36,094 bases of DNA, taken from positions 1 through 36,094 of the forward strand of contig PLXC01000098.1 of assembly GCA_003151275.1 (NCBI GenBank), in the 5' to 3' direction. Source of the DNA: Candidatus Melainabacteria bacterium (GTDB lineage: Bacteria > Cyanobacteriota > Vampirovibrionia > Obscuribacterales > Obscuribacteraceae). Positions 16,490 through 25,517 of the stretch are shown here, in pieces (the first letter of the stretch is position 1; each line of letters starts with the position of its first letter). Below the pieces are notes generated by a model. It was not told where the DNA came from, did no database searches, and was given only the letters and a program-made list of their open reading frames with translations. Position numbers and translations under genes: made by a program.

Positions 16490-17159
16490 AGACGTGGCAG
16501 CTAAACAAACGGCGACCAATAGAGTCCATGAATCGCTGCTAAAATACGCGATCCAATTGAACAAGATCGAGGAGTTCGAGAAGGCGCTTCCGTATTTGGA
16601 CAAATACATTGCTCTCAACAAAACGGATCAGCGAGCGTTCTATTATCGCGGAGTTTCCTATCGTGCCCTTGCGAAATATCAAAAATCTATCGATGACTTA
16701 AACAGGTCCATTAGCCTCTTCCCGCGCTTTGAGCCTGCTTTGTACGAGCGAGCCCGAACATACGAAAATATGGGACAAGCGCAGAAGGCAATTCCTGATT
16801 ACACGAGTTGTATCGAGATCAGTCCACGTGATGTGGACACAATCTCCCATCGCGCTGCCGCATATTCCAGTCTCAAACAATACCAAAATGCGATTAAGGA
16901 TTACACAACCATGATCACGCGAGTTCCTGAAGACGAGGATGCGCTGAGATCTCGTGGCGACACCTATTACAAAATGGGTGATTATAAGCATGCTGTGAGC
17001 GACTACACCGCCTCAATAGAACAAGTTCCGGAAATTGCGCTGACTTACAACTCCAGGGCTAAAGCCTTTTCGAAACTGGGCAAAGTAGATCTGGCGGCAA
17101 AAGACTATGCTAAAGCAAAGGAGCTAGGCTACGTAGAGCACGTTAAGCACTCTCCGTAG
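16443..17159 (+). CDS. Secreted TPR protein
   Basis: A 238-residue exported protein. The ATG at 16443 begins a signal peptide (MKYSAIVIMLILLAQLDVAA); a TTG at 16377 would run through the upstream repeat copy and is not credible. There is no Shine-Dalgarno sequence at this start or at its upstream copies. The mature part is almost wholly six tetratricopeptide units of 34 residues from about residue 30, for example AFYYRGVSYRALAKYQKSID and ALYERARTYENMGQAQKAIP, of the 'N..A...G....A..D...AI...P' type common in bacterial and cyanobacterial TPR proteins. It probably acts as an interaction scaffold in the periplasm. The array of copied start sites in front of it suggests slippage or unusual translational control. 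Confidence 0.85.
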   Translation: MKYSAIVIMLILLAQLDVAAKQTATNRVHESLLKYAIQLNKIEEFEKALPYLDKYIALNKTDQRAFYYRGVSYRALAKYQKSIDDLNRSISLFPRFEPALYERARTYENMGQAQKAIPDYTSCIEISPRDVDTISHRAAAYSSLKQYQNAIKDYTTMITRVPEDEDALRSRGDTYYKMGDYKHAVSDYTASIEQVPEIALTYNSRAKAFSKLGKVDLAAKDYAKAKELGYVEHVKHSP

Positions 17160-17315
17160 TCGAATTCAATTTCGAATTTAATCGTGTGCACCAGCAATGG
17201 TGCATAGTCAAAAGTTCCCGCCCGCTTACACAATTCAAGAGTTGGATGATCGGTTGGAAAGAGCATAGAATCGAATGGTTAAAATTCAATTTTCGCTCAT
17301 CTGGAGACTCCTTCA

Positions 17316-18857
17316 ATGGCTTCGACCGCACTCGGCGCACTCAAATCAGCAAGGCTCAACAAATACAAGCTTGGCTGCTTATCCCTCTTGATCGCTCTTT
17401 CGACTGGATGCTTACAGCAAGCAAAAGCCGAACTGCCTCAAGGTTTTGACGACTTCGTCAACAAAGTGTTGAAAGAGTACAACACTCCTGGTGCAGCAAT
17501 TGCAGTTGTTGAAGGAGACAAAGTCTACCTGCGCGGCTACGGAGTGCGCAGTGTGGATAAGCCAGGCGCAGTCGACCCCGACACGCTGTTTATGCTGGCA
17601 TCCAACACCAAGCCATTCACGGCAGCTTTGCTGGCCATCATGGTCGATCAACATAAAATAGGTTGGAACGATCACGTCATCGATTACATGCCCCAATTCG
17701 TTCTTCATGACCGTTACGCAACTCGCATGTGCACTGCCAAAGACTTGCTTGCTCATCGAACTGGCTTGCCTGCATTTTTCGGAGACGGCCTCGAAGGCGT
17801 GGGCTACGATCGCAATGAGGTGATGCGCAGGCTGAAGTACATCGAACCTGCATGCAGCTTTCGAGAAACGGCAAACTATTCCAATCCCGGTTTTTTCGCC
17901 GCAGGAATGCTAGCTGGTGTACTCGCTGGAGACAGCTGGGACAATCTGATTAAGAAGAAGCTGTTCGAACCACTATCTATGACTCGATCAGGTGTGACGG
18001 TCAAAGATCATGACCGCGACAGCAATGTTGCCGATGCCCACGAAGCGCTGCCTCAGGGCGGAGCTAAAGTTGTGCCTTGGGACACCAGTGACGTTTTTGG
18101 ACCTGCAGGTTCAATAAATTCGACTGCGAAAGACATGGCACGATGGATGCAGCTGCAGCTCAACGAAGGCAGTATTGATGGACACCAAATAATCTCACCT
18201 GAAAGCATGCGAGAGATGCACACACCGGCGATGGTCGACAAACCAGGATTCGGCGATATGCCGCCAATAGACGAGAAAACTTCGGGTCTCTGTTACGGTT
18301 TAGGATGGGGCATTTATCATTATAACGGTCACGTGATCTTTGAAAAAACTGGAGCACGCACGGGCATGCGCTCTAGTGTGGTGCTCATTCCAGATAAGAA
18401 ACTCGGCATTACGGTGTTGGCTAATCAGAATCTAACTCTCGTTCCTGAGGCAGTTAGAGCTTACCTAATCGATAAAATGGTGGCGCCTGCAGGCACCGAT
18501 TTGCAGGCAGAAATCAGTAAAAAAAACGCTGGGATCCAGAAAATATTCAATCCTGCTCCGCCGCCAAAACCAACAACATCCCCAACTCTGCCGCTTGAAG
18601 GTTACGCGGGCGAGTACCAAAATGATTTGTTTGGCAAGGTCAAAATATCTATGGACTCTGGAAAATTGAGATGGCAAGCCGGTCCTAAGAAAGTGTCTGG
18701 TCCAATTTCCCACGTTCAGTACGACACATTTCAGCTCGCCTGGCCGCCCGGACCTATCACTCTGCCCGAAGAAGTGACGTTCACTTTGGGGACAGACGGT
18801 CATCCTTCCCAATTGCAGACCGTGTCATTTGGTCTGTTGACGCGTGTGTCGAAATAA
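17316..18857 (+). CDS. Beta-lactamase-family serine hydrolase, lipoprotein
   Basis: A 513-residue exported enzyme; the ATG at 17316 has GGAG nine bases upstream. The N terminus is a lipoprotein signal with the lipobox LSTGC (Cys32). The class C beta-lactamase/DD-peptidase fold is shown by SNTK (S96-K99, nucleophile and base), the Y-S-N motif (Y188-N190) and K-T-G at 344-346. After a Pro-rich linker (PAPPPKPTTSPTLPLEGY, near 415-430) a C-terminal beta domain of the DUF3471 kind follows. Family members include esterases, D-amino-acid peptidases and penicillin-binding proteins, and true beta-lactamases are the minority. The location would be the periplasmic face of a membrane. It probably has its own transcript, since 156 bases separate it from the TPR gene. 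Substrate is unknown. Confidence 0.88.
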   Translation: MASTALGALKSARLNKYKLGCLSLLIALSTGCLQQAKAELPQGFDDFVNKVLKEYNTPGAAIAVVEGDKVYLRGYGVRSVDKPGAVDPDTLFMLASNTKPFTAALLAIMVDQHKIGWNDHVIDYMPQFVLHDRYATRMCTAKDLLAHRTGLPAFFGDGLEGVGYDRNEVMRRLKYIEPACSFRETANYSNPGFFAAGMLAGVLAGDSWDNLIKKKLFEPLSMTRSGVTVKDHDRDSNVADAHEALPQGGAKVVPWDTSDVFGPAGSINSTAKDMARWMQLQLNEGSIDGHQIISPESMREMHTPAMVDKPGFGDMPPIDEKTSGLCYGLGWGIYHYNGHVIFEKTGARTGMRSSVVLIPDKKLGITVLANQNLTLVPEAVRAYLIDKMVAPAGTDLQAEISKKNAGIQKIFNPAPPPKPTTSPTLPLEGYAGEYQNDLFGKVKISMDSGKLRWQAGPKKVSGPISHVQYDTFQLAWPPGPITLPEEVTFTLGTDGHPSQLQTVSFGLLTRVSK

Positions 18858-18866
18858 AGAAAGGCG

Positions 18867-18896
18867 AATCTCATTCCGAATTTTGAGATTTTATTT
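18867..18896 (+). terminator. Weak terminator-like hairpin
   Basis: AATCTC (18867-18872) pairs with GAGATT (18885-18890) and is followed by TTATTT, ten bases after the stop of the hydrolase gene. The stem is short and AT-rich, so termination here is only possible. Confidence 0.35.
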
Positions 18897-19012
18897 GCTG
18901 CAAGCTGCAATTAATAAAGACCGGAAACGGCTTCTTTGCAATGCTTTTCGGCGGTCGCGCAATATTGTTTTGCTCTGGTTCAAGCCTGACCCAGAAGATT
19001 TTATTTAGTGAT

Positions 19013-19042
19013 TTCACACAAATGCAAAAATTTATGCATAAT
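19013..19042 (+). promoter_or_regulatory. Possible promoter for the secreted protein at 19145
   Basis: TTCACA (19013-19018) and CATAAT (19037-19042) are 18 bases apart in an AT-rich stretch about 100 bases before the start codon. Nothing else of note is seen in the 18858-19144 gap. Confidence 0.4.
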
Positions 19043-19144
19043 GTAACTTAGCCCCATGAATTTAAGTCCGAGCACCTTGCGAATTCGAGCAGCCATTGCT
19101 GTTTGGACCACCTTAGTACTCAGCATCCTTGGATAAGAACGAAG

Positions 19145-19696
19145 ATGAAAGCACTTGCATTTCTTTTTTGCCTAACCATAATTTTGTGCGCACCACTAGC
19201 TTCAGTCGCACAAAATGCCGCCCAACCTGACCGTGTAGTTCGAGTTACCACTAGTTATCATCAAACTGCTGGATGGGAAAAACCTCTCGTCGACGGCAAC
19301 CCCAACCTCGGTCATTACCACTGGACACCTCAGGGCGGATACGACCAGGGCTACTTGCATATCAGAAGCCCACAGCGCCCTCAAGGCTCCATCTATACCA
19401 AACCAATCCATGTCTCGCCCGATGCATACGTGCCGAAAGCTAGAGAATTCCAACCGCTCGCTAATCGTGTAGACCTACCAACGCCAGGACCACATAGAGA
19501 TTCCTCGTTGGCTGGACAAATTCTTCCGGATAAGAAAGTTCAAGCCATGTTGGCACAGCCAACAAAAGTGGCGACGTATGCGGACTATGACACACGCGGA
19601 ACCCTTCTTGCTAAAACAAGACATCAACCAGACGCATTTTCCAGCAACGAAAGTGTGTCAGGACAGATGATCAGCCGCGGCAAACGCTCGATGTAG
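19145..19696 (+). CDS. Secreted protein of unknown function
   Basis: A 183-residue protein. The ATG at 19145 opens a signal peptide (MKALAFLFCLTIILCAPLASVAQ); an upstream TTG at 19103 is unlikely. The mature part is polar and rich in Pro, His, Gln, Thr and Tyr (NLGHYHWTPQGGYDQGYLHI), with no long hydrophobic or coiled segment, and looks partly disordered. I do not recognise a family. It stands alone between the lipoprotein hydrolase and the oppositely oriented GH30 gene. Probably extracellular or periplasmic. Confidence 0.7.
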   Translation: MKALAFLFCLTIILCAPLASVAQNAAQPDRVVRVTTSYHQTAGWEKPLVDGNPNLGHYHWTPQGGYDQGYLHIRSPQRPQGSIYTKPIHVSPDAYVPKAREFQPLANRVDLPTPGPHRDSSLAGQILPDKKVQAMLAQPTKVATYADYDTRGTLLAKTRHQPDAFSSNESVSGQMISRGKRSM

Positions 19697-19775
19697 ATCG
19701 CTGCCACACAGATGGTCTATTAATCGAAAGCGCACTGTGAAACCATTTGAATTCAGATTCGGACCCTTTCACCGT

Positions 19776-21233
19776 TTAAATATTGCTGGCAAGTTGGGAC
19801 CAGACTAAAGTGGTGACTGACTCCTTAGATAGTGGCAGCGCTGCGGACAACTGACCAATTTGTATCCGAATGGTGCGCTCCGCACCTGCGTTGGATACGA
19901 CTAAAACCTGCTGTCCATCTGGATTTTCGAAAGCGACGTGATTCAAGTCCGTTATCGTGGAAGGTGATTCAGACGAAATTCGTTTGGCACCGCGCTTGAT
20001 GCACTTCGAGAAATGGGCCATCGCCCAGTATTGTCCACTGCGTGTGACTGCTTGTGTTTTGGAATTGACAGTGACCAGTCCGCCGCAGAAGAATGGTCCG
20101 ATATTCGGTTTACCACTTTCATCCAAAGCAAGATTCCATGCTGTTATTGAGCGGCTCCAGTTGCGCAAGATACCGGTGAAGGTTTTGCTCCATTCAAGAA
20201 AATCGGACGTGTAATTTTTTGCGGTAAATTCTGGACCACCCTCAGTCCAATACATATTGATGGACGGACATGCATCATGAACTTTCGTCATCGTTTGGGG
20301 TTGTCCGAGATAGCCGTGCCAGGCGATTCCGTCCACATATTTGCGAACACCGGGCAGCTCCAATTCTGATAGGGCACGACCCCACAAATTGTAGTTGTGA
20401 TCGATGATCCAAATTTTTGTCTTCAATCCTTCACGTTCGAGCAACGGTCCCAGATGCTGCTGCACGAAGTCAGCCTCGTACTCTTGTGGCCAGATACATG
20501 CTGGCATATTGCTGTCTTGGTCAGTGTCGACTTCGTTCTGAATAGTCACTGCCTGAATCGGCACACCATCTTCTGCGTAGGCCTGAAGAAATTTTCCGAA
20601 ATACTTGGCGTATGCAGCCATACTTTTGCGCTGCATATTTCCGCCCAATATGGATTTGTTTGACTTCATCCAGCCGGGTGGAGTCCACGGACTCGAAAAT
20701 AAGAAAAGATCAGGGTTTTCTTTTCGAGCCAGCTTCAACATCGGCAGAATATATTCCTGGTCGTGCTTTATTGAAAAGCGCTTCAATTCGGGATCGGCAT
20801 CACCCTCATCATAGGTGTATGCATGCGTTGAGTAGTCACTGGATCCAATGCATGTGCGGCACATGCTCAAGTTCATTTCTTGTGGGGCGAAGAGCTCGTT
20901 CAATAATTTAGCGCGCCCATCAACTTGCATTTGATTCAATGTGTAACATGCCGCATCCGTGAAGGCAGCACCAAATCCAAGGATTTCCTGAAACTGAATT
21001 TTCGGATTGATGACGATATTAGCTTCTTCATGTATGTTAGCGGCTTGCCAGCTGACCGAGGGGGACGTGGCAAAACGCTGATCTTGAAATGTGCTCCACG
21101 CCTGGATTGTTCCGCCGACCGCTGGTAAAAGCAAGGTCTTGGAAGTCAGATGAAACGCATTCGGCATTAGAGGAAGAAATATGCCAGAGCTGATAAATTT
21201 CAAAAACTGTCGCCGAGATTCGAAAACTTCCAT
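19776..21233 (-). CDS. Tat-exported GH30 glycoside hydrolase (glucosylceramidase-like)
   Basis: A 485-residue enzyme with GGAG eight bases before its ATG at 21233. The N terminus carries a twin-arginine signal, SRRQFLKFISSG, so it is exported folded. Glycoside hydrolase family 30 landmarks follow: FQEILGFGAAFTDAACY near residues 81-97, SPWTPPGWMK (181-190), the acid/base Glu234 in TIQNEVD and the nucleophile Glu331 in YWTEGGPE. The end (VLVVSNAGAERTIRIQIG) is the usual C-terminal beta domain. GH30 enzymes remove beta-linked glucose, xylose, fucose or similar from glycolipids and polysaccharides with retention. The sequence is nearest the glucosylceramidase-type branch by eye, but the substrate is not proven. 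It follows the YcxB-like gene by 36 bases on the same strand. Confidence 0.9.
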   Translation of the reverse strand: MEVFESRRQFLKFISSGIFLPLMPNAFHLTSKTLLLPAVGGTIQAWSTFQDQRFATSPSVSWQAANIHEEANIVINPKIQFQEILGFGAAFTDAACYTLNQMQVDGRAKLLNELFAPQEMNLSMCRTCIGSSDYSTHAYTYDEGDADPELKRFSIKHDQEYILPMLKLARKENPDLFLFSSPWTPPGWMKSNKSILGGNMQRKSMAAYAKYFGKFLQAYAEDGVPIQAVTIQNEVDTDQDSNMPACIWPQEYEADFVQQHLGPLLEREGLKTKIWIIDHNYNLWGRALSELELPGVRKYVDGIAWHGYLGQPQTMTKVHDACPSINMYWTEGGPEFTAKNYTSDFLEWSKTFTGILRNWSRSITAWNLALDESGKPNIGPFFCGGLVTVNSKTQAVTRSGQYWAMAHFSKCIKRGAKRISSESPSTITDLNHVAFENPDGQQVLVVSNAGAERTIRIQIGQLSAALPLSKESVTTLVWSQLASNI

Positions 21234-21269
21234 CTAACTTTCTCCGAAAAAATTTGAACCTATGTGTGT

Positions 21270-21782
21270 TTATTTCTCGCCACGAGACAAAAGCTTTGTG
21301 TTGGGAATGGCAGTGTGGACAAGCTCTTCAAAACTCATTTGTTCGTCAACACCTTTAAAAATCCGCTTCGGAATAATCAAAAATTTTCGCTTCTCTACAA
21401 ACAGCAGATAAGCATGATTCGTATCCCATACTTCGTGAAAAAACTTCCATTTCAAATTGGTGCTAGAGAATTCGGTTTCGATTTTCATTCCATCCTGGTC
21501 AAAACTAAATTCTTGTTGTGCCTGCCAGATACGGCTCTGACGAAAGTTTCGCTTTAGAAGTTGTGGTCTGATTACAAAAGCTGCCAGCAGCACCACCGCC
21601 AAGTAAAAGGTCACTAAAAATAAAGCGTGTATTAGCGGAAAGGTAAAGAAAACAATTACCGAAATAGCGCAGACAGCCGCCAAAATCAAGTACAGTCGCC
21701 GATCACGTCGGTACCAGACCGACATAGCATTCATGTATTCTTCGGTGGTGTAGGTAAATGTATGCGTCAGTTCTTCAGACAT
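21270..21782 (-). CDS. YcxB-like membrane protein
   Basis: A 170-residue protein. I chose the ATG at 21782 because GAGG stands four bases before it; the frame is open to 21923 but with no ribosome site. The layout is that of the YcxB family: a short polar N terminus with THTFTYTTEEYMNAMS, two membrane segments near residues 30-75, and a cytosolic beta domain of PH-like type (FSFDQDGMKIETEFSSTNLKW, then FLIIPKRIF). The family's role is unknown. Being 36 bases ahead of the GH30 gene, it is likely co-transcribed with it. Confidence 0.75.
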   Translation of the reverse strand: MSEELTHTFTYTTEEYMNAMSVWYRRDRRLYLILAAVCAISVIVFFTFPLIHALFLVTFYLAVVLLAAFVIRPQLLKRNFRQSRIWQAQQEFSFDQDGMKIETEFSSTNLKWKFFHEVWDTNHAYLLFVEKRKFLIIPKRIFKGVDEQMSFEELVHTAIPNTKLLSRGEK

Positions 21783-21932
21783 AGTTCCTCTTCTTGAAAC
21801 CTTTGCTTTGGTACTATATTCGGTGGCAAATCGGCTCTTACTATAATTCCCGAGGATCTCTACTGAGCACGGAAACTCTAGCAGTTTAGAAATGGATAAC
21901 GCAACGTTCTTTATAATCGCCATTGAAAGGGC

Positions 21933-21960
21933 TTTGAAGCTCCTGACAGCCTGATATACT
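21933..21960 (+). promoter_or_regulatory. Possible promoter for the LE/FG repeat protein
   Basis: TTTGAA (21933-21938) and TATACT (21955-21960) are 16 bases apart, 29 bases before the ATG at 21989. A ribosome site AAGGGA follows. The spacing is plausible; the -35 match is fair only. Confidence 0.4.
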
Positions 21961-21988
21961 GGTCATCCGTTTTATCAAGGGATAGATC

Positions 21989-23251
21989 ATGAACAGGCAG
22001 CAACAGAAGAGCGTTCTCGTCGCATGCGCCACAGCACTGATTTGCAGTTTTTCGGGTTTGACCGCCTCGGCTCAAACCAGCAACGCTTCCTTAACTCCTG
22101 ATATTTCATCATTGGAAACTAGATTTTTCGACCACACCTACCCACAAGAGTCGATGGACGCGCGGCTAGACCGGCTAGAAAGAATGGTGTTCGGTGAAGT
22201 GAAGACGGGTTCTGACCGTGACCGTCTAACCGCGCTGCTTGTCGCGGTGCCAGAAGCACCGACGACCTCCCCAAACGCTCCGGGTGCGCAACCAGCAGCT
22301 GCTGACGGCGAACAACCAATCGCGACAACCGGAACCGAACCCACAGCGTCGGCAGCCAATCAACCTGCCGGGTCAAACACCACAACTAACACTGACATTA
22401 CTGATTCCAGTGACTATCCAAGAGTGACTCAGTTAGAGCAAGAAATTCTTGGTAAGACTTTTGTGACGGAACCGATTCAAAATCGACTGGAACAGTTGGA
22501 ACTTAAAGCATTCGGTAAAAGTTCACCTACTACCGACTTAAGCGATCGCACAGAGGCACTTGAGACTTACGCTGATCAACACTTCCCACATCAGCAAAAT
22601 AATTATGCGCAAACTGCCGACGGTGCGTATCCAGCTCCCGCCCCGCCTTACGCACAACCATCCGGCTACGGAGGCAATTCTCAAGCCAACATGTTGCCTC
22701 CTAGCGCCAGTTTAGATCAGAAAGTCACCTGGCTTGAACAGCAGGTCTTCGGAGCGTCGTATCCCTCACAGCCACTGCTGGACCGAGTCAACAAACTCGC
22801 CGCGAATATCTTTCCAGCAGATTCCCCGCAACGAACCCAATCCCTAGCCGACCAGGTGAGCAGCATGGTCGGTGCAGTCGAATTGATGCCTAAGCAGGGT
22901 TCTGCTTCGATCGCACAAGCACCCCAATACAATCAAGCACCCGAAAATAATCAAGCGCCTCAATACAACCAAGCACCTGAAAACAGTCAAGCGCCATCTA
23001 CATATAGCCAATACCAGCCGGCTCCATTCAGTCAGACGCAGGATTTCGGCAACACAAATATGGATCAAACTCCAGTCGCTACCCAACCCGCACCAGCGCA
23101 AAAAAGTCACTCCCATTCCTTCATGCAAGGCTTGGCCCACGTGCTCGGCACCGTCGGCTCTATGGCTGCCGGACAGTTGGCAGGTGGAATGATGATGGGA
23201 GGAGGAGGCATGATGGGCGGTGGTGGCTATGGCATGCCTTTTGGTCTTTGA
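21989..23251 (+). CDS. Secreted protein with three LE..xFG repeats and a Gly/Met-rich tail
   Basis: A 420-residue exported protein with AAGGGA before the ATG and a signal peptide ending TASA-Q. Three copies of a unit of about 45 residues occur at 40-84, 147-192 and 247-291. Each reads roughly LE...FG..YP.......RL..LE...FG...... RL..L; the clearest pieces are RLDRLERMVFG, RLEQLELKAFG and WLEQQVFGASYPSQP. They are separated by long Pro/Ala/Gln/Thr linkers that look disordered. A hexapeptide repeat QAP(Q/E)(Y/N)(N/S) runs from residue 310. The C terminus, after HSHSFMQGLAHVLGTVGSMA, is a glycine/methionine-rich segment (GGMMMGGGGMMGGGG) like a membrane-inserting glycine zipper. No database family is named with confidence. 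A surface or cell-wall adaptor role is a guess. Confidence 0.8.
   Translation: MNRQQQKSVLVACATALICSFSGLTASAQTSNASLTPDISSLETRFFDHTYPQESMDARLDRLERMVFGEVKTGSDRDRLTALLVAVPEAPTTSPNAPGAQPAAADGEQPIATTGTEPTASAANQPAGSNTTTNTDITDSSDYPRVTQLEQEILGKTFVTEPIQNRLEQLELKAFGKSSPTTDLSDRTEALETYADQHFPHQQNNYAQTADGAYPAPAPPYAQPSGYGGNSQANMLPPSASLDQKVTWLEQQVFGASYPSQPLLDRVNKLAANIFPADSPQRTQSLADQVSSMVGAVELMPKQGSASIAQAPQYNQAPENNQAPQYNQAPENSQAPSTYSQYQPAPFSQTQDFGNTNMDQTPVATQPAPAQKSHSHSFMQGLAHVLGTVGSMAAGQLAGGMMMGGGGMMGGGGYGMPFGL
22916..22987 (+). repeat. In-frame tandem repeat, 36-base unit (two copies)
   Basis: Two 36-base units encode QAPQYNQAPENN and QAPQYNQAPENS, each built from two related six-residue pieces. A partial third copy (QAP) follows. 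Differences are mostly synonymous, so the repeat is conserved at the protein level. Confidence 0.85.
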
Positions 23252-23487
23252 AACTAATTAAGTGTTAATTTGAACGGCTACATATCAAGCAAGACGTATT
23301 ATCGTCATAAGCTTCGGTACAACCAAAATGTTTGCCTCGCAAGAAATAAAAATCGAAAGTTCGATAATTACCATCAGTTTTTCAACAGTTTCGCCACCAT
23401 AATCTCTGCCTGGATTTAAATGCGGAACAGATAGCGCTTGCACTGAAGCGCCTCAATCCGTGCGCCAGTCTCACCGCGGAGTTAACA

Positions 23488-24474
23488 ATGCTTCCCTTAA
23501 AAGACGAAATTGAATGTCACGATTTTCCAGTTGTAAACACAGTGCTCATATTGGTGAACATTGCCGCATTCATTTATCAATGCGTCCAACCTGATTCGTT
23601 GAACGCCTTCTTTCACGCTCACGGCACAATTGCATCGCGAATTGTGCACCACTTTGATCTGCAGCAGTTTGGAACGATCCTAACGGCGATGTTCTTGCAC
23701 GCAGGATTTGCACACATCATCGGGAATCTCTGGATCTTGTATCTATTCGGTGACAATGTTGAAGATCGCATGGGCCACTTCAAGTATCTAGTTTTCTACA
23801 TTGCCTGTGGCATAGCGGCTGACGCACTGCAAATCGCAAGCAACCCGAACAGTATGATTCCATGCATCGGGGCAAGCGGTGCTATAGCTGGCGTGCTTGG
23901 TGCTTATATGGTTCTTCATCCGGACGTAAAAGTGAAAACTTGGATTATGTGGTTTTGGGTGATGTCGATACCGTCATGGGTAATTATCGGTGGTTGGTTT
24001 CTGCTGCAATGCATGAGCGCTAGCCTACCGGCTTCAGGGGAAGAATCGATCGCTTGGTTTGCACACATTGGCGGCTTCATCGCGGGAATGGTGCTACTGT
24101 TTCTCCTCAAATCAGGACCAGAACAACGCCTGGAAAGCCTTGACGATATAGTGCACGGAAAAAGTGTTTCCAGACTGATCATCCCTCCGCAACAATCACG
24201 AAAGCGCTTTCCACTCACCACCGCATTTGGTATCGCCATCATATTAGGTGCGGTTGGCTATGCCGGGTATGCCGCTTTCTCAAGTCCTTCACACTCCGCG
24301 TTACCTATTGTTGTTAAAACCCCAGTTGTCCCGCCTAACCATCAGTCAGCAGCCAAAAGCAAACAAAAAGCCCATACCAAACACACACGGAACAAACGTC
24401 ATAAGTCACACGTGCAAAACTCAAACCTTTACAGCTCAAGCATTCCTGCGGGGAGATTGGATTTTGTGTCTTGA
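23488..24474 (+). CDS. Rhomboid-family intramembrane serine protease
   Basis: A 328-residue membrane protein with GGAG seven bases before the ATG. Catalytic elements are in place: the nucleophile in GASGAIAG (Ser130) and the base in AWFAHIGGFIAGM (His193), with the oxyanion-helper HAGFAHIIGN (71-80) earlier. Six hydrophobic segments lie between residues 15 and 220. Rhomboids cut single-pass membrane proteins inside the bilayer. After a seventh hydrophobic segment near 236-252 the chain ends in a strongly basic tail (KSKQKAHTKHTRNKRHKSH), unusual for a simple bacterial rhomboid and perhaps nucleic-acid, lipid or wall binding. It stands alone, 236 bases after the repeat protein. Confidence 0.9.
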   Translation: MLPLKDEIECHDFPVVNTVLILVNIAAFIYQCVQPDSLNAFFHAHGTIASRIVHHFDLQQFGTILTAMFLHAGFAHIIGNLWILYLFGDNVEDRMGHFKYLVFYIACGIAADALQIASNPNSMIPCIGASGAIAGVLGAYMVLHPDVKVKTWIMWFWVMSIPSWVIIGGWFLLQCMSASLPASGEESIAWFAHIGGFIAGMVLLFLLKSGPEQRLESLDDIVHGKSVSRLIIPPQQSRKRFPLTTAFGIAIILGAVGYAGYAAFSSPSHSALPIVVKTPVVPPNHQSAAKSKQKAHTKHTRNKRHKSHVQNSNLYSSSIPAGRLDFVS

Positions 24475-24689
24475 TGGTTTCTTGAGTCTGTTGTTGCGAA
24501 TGTATCGCCCCCTTTACATACACTCTCGGAGCACAGCTGGATATTTGCAGACAGAGGTTTCTATATGCGCCAAAGATTCACGTCTTGACCATAAAGAAAT
24601 TAGGTAAATACCAACTTTTCAGCTGCCAACCTGGCTATGATGAGATGGCCACGGATTTATTTGTATTCCGAGTACGGAATGGAGGAACA

Positions 24690-25514
24690 ATGAAACAGTT
24701 GCAAGCGGGCCTAATGGTTGCTCTATTGACCATAAGCGTCTACCTGGGCGGCTGCTCCAGCCACAGTAGCAGCAGAGTCGATCATTACACCTCAGCGCAG
24801 GTTGAAGGCGAGTCGGCAAAGATAAATCTGGACGAAGTTCAAAAAGCGTTTTGGGAAGCCAAAGGAAAAGACAGTAAAGATTTTGATGGCTGGATGCAGA
24901 ACTTCGAGAAACGAGTCAACGAAATCTACGACGGCAAAGAAATTGTATCTATCGATGCAACTCGTGAAAACGGCAAGTTGATCGTTACCGGTTACATCGA
25001 TAAGTTGAAAAAAGAAGGCTTCAAACCGGGCGATGAGAAGCTCTTCTCGATTGAACAGACCGGAGAAGCAGTGAACAATGAGATGCCTTACACTGTTAAC
25101 ACCGGCAATGGTACTCCTTATTATCAAGGACACCATGGTCTGCTGGATAGCCCAATCGTGCAGTACATGCTGATTTCGCACATGATGGGCGGCTGGGGCG
25201 GTCGGTACTACACACCGTATCCACGCACAACATTTCTTGGTGGTTACAGAGACACTTTCAGAGCGTCACCAACATACGCTCAGCAACAAACCAGCAACAC
25301 TGGTTTTATGTCACGCTTTAAACAAAAAGCACTCGGAGGTGGTTTTGCTAGCAAAACTGGCTTCGGAAGCGGTTCCCTTTCATCTGACATGTCCAAGCGC
25401 AGAACTTTCGGCGCATCTAGTTCAGAATCGACTTCCTCTTGGGGTGGACGCAGATCATCCGGTGGTATATTCGGAAGTTCATCTGGACGTGGATGGGGCG
25501 GTCGGAGGCGTTAA
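24690..25514 (+). CDS. Lipoprotein with Gly/Ser/Arg-rich tail, unknown function
   Basis: A 274-residue lipoprotein. The ATG at 24690 has a strong ribosome site (GGAGGA five bases upstream) and starts a lipoprotein signal with lipobox YLGGC; the frame is open upstream to 24585 but that part is not supported. The folded part (residues about 45-130) has mixed helix and strand, with EVQKAFWEAKGKDSKDFDGW and IVSIDATRENGKLIVTGYID. A linker with MMGGWGGRYYTPYP follows, and the tail from about 205 is low-complexity Gly/Ser/Phe/Arg (GGIFGSSSGRGWGGRRR). I do not recognise the family with confidence; Gly/Ser-rich DUF4247-type lipoproteins are a possible relative. The next gene begins three bases after its stop, so the two form a tight pair. 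Confidence 0.75.
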   Translation: MKQLQAGLMVALLTISVYLGGCSSHSSSRVDHYTSAQVEGESAKINLDEVQKAFWEAKGKDSKDFDGWMQNFEKRVNEIYDGKEIVSIDATRENGKLIVTGYIDKLKKEGFKPGDEKLFSIEQTGEAVNNEMPYTVNTGNGTPYYQGHHGLLDSPIVQYMLISHMMGGWGGRYYTPYPRTTFLGGYRDTFRASPTYAQQQTSNTGFMSRFKQKALGGGFASKTGFGSGSLSSDMSKRRTFGASSSESTSSWGGRRSSGGIFGSSSGRGWGGRRR

Positions 25515-25517
25515 AGA

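Noticed and set aside
17185..17203. TGCACC/GGTGCA hairpin after the TPR gene
   Set aside because: Short stem and no T tract; not enough to call a terminator or a regulatory element.
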